Of a stretch of DNA of 39,734 nucleotides, positions 39,721 through 39,734 are shown piece after piece. The notes below the pieces were generated by a model. It had not been told where the DNA came from. It worked only from the letters and a program-made list of their open reading frames with translations, and searched no databases. The first letter of the stretch is position 1; each line of letters starts with the position of its first letter. The translations under genes were made by a program, and so were the position numbers. The stretch is from positions 1 through 39,734 of the forward strand of contig NZ_PQHW01000063.1 in NCBI RefSeq assembly GCF_003385215.1, read 5' to 3'. The DNA is from Amycolatopsis thermalba (GTDB lineage Bacteria; Actinomycetota; Actinomycetes; Mycobacteriales; Pseudonocardiaceae).

Positions 39721-39734
39721 ATGCACCACCGTAA

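Overview
The window is high-GC actinobacterial chromosome. A pSAM2-like integrative element, SLAC-type laccase, IdeR/DmdR-type iron box, ECF41-type sigma factor, many GTG/TTG starts and dnaG next to actinobacterial hypotheticals all fit a filamentous actinomycete. I favour a Pseudonocardiaceae (Amycolatopsis-like) host, but the genus is inferred from gene style only.

Layout. (1) 1-4,210: a TPR-like protein, a small membrane protein, and an iron-regulated siderophore uptake operon (lipoprotein plus two FecCD permeases, no ATPase in the window) behind an iron box at 4,192-4,210. (2) 4,352-5,741: an anti-sigma-like ATPase, then about 900 bp without a convincing gene that carries a duplicated, five-times repeated motif. 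(3) 5,685-13,106: a cluster of secreted proteins: a coupled 18-codon leader and a lone LuxR-type HTH protein, a 1,185-aa ThuA / quinoprotein sugar dehydrogenase / PKD / DUF1080 fusion, a cupredoxin with four OmpL47-like repeats, a small laccase and a Tat-exported sugar isomerase-like protein. A paralogue of the HTH protein lies on the other side (13,243-13,497). Together these suggest extracellular oxidation of a sugar or glycoside with copper proteins as possible electron carriers. (4) 14,446-25,567: tRNA-Asn(GTT) and an integrated actinomycete integrative conjugative element (AICE) bounded by an exact 36-bp repeat. It has int, xis, RepSA-like rep, an FtsK-like ATPase, a membrane transfer gene with an apparent one-base frameshift, a Pra-like protein, DUF5919/HTH, Nudix, HD and GntR proteins, and an XhoI/PaeR7I-type restriction-modification cargo of visibly lower GC.

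(5) 25,568-about 32,700: what looks like an older element at the same tRNA site: an integrase C-terminal fragment next to attR and a complete type I restriction-modification operon hsdM-hsdS-hsdR. Near the right end of each element lies a related ~160-bp repeat. (6) 32,753-39,605: chromosomal genes: a LexA-family repressor, a trans-aconitate methyltransferase-like gene, a hypothetical, dnaG, an ECF41-type sigma factor convergent with its usual carboxymuconolactone-decarboxylase-like partner, and a divergent MerR regulator/imine reductase-like pair. The window ends in a strong inverted repeat before a start codon, possibly the edge of an insertion sequence.

The AICE and the older island together stack two different restriction-modification systems beside one tRNA gene, which makes this a defence-island hot spot.
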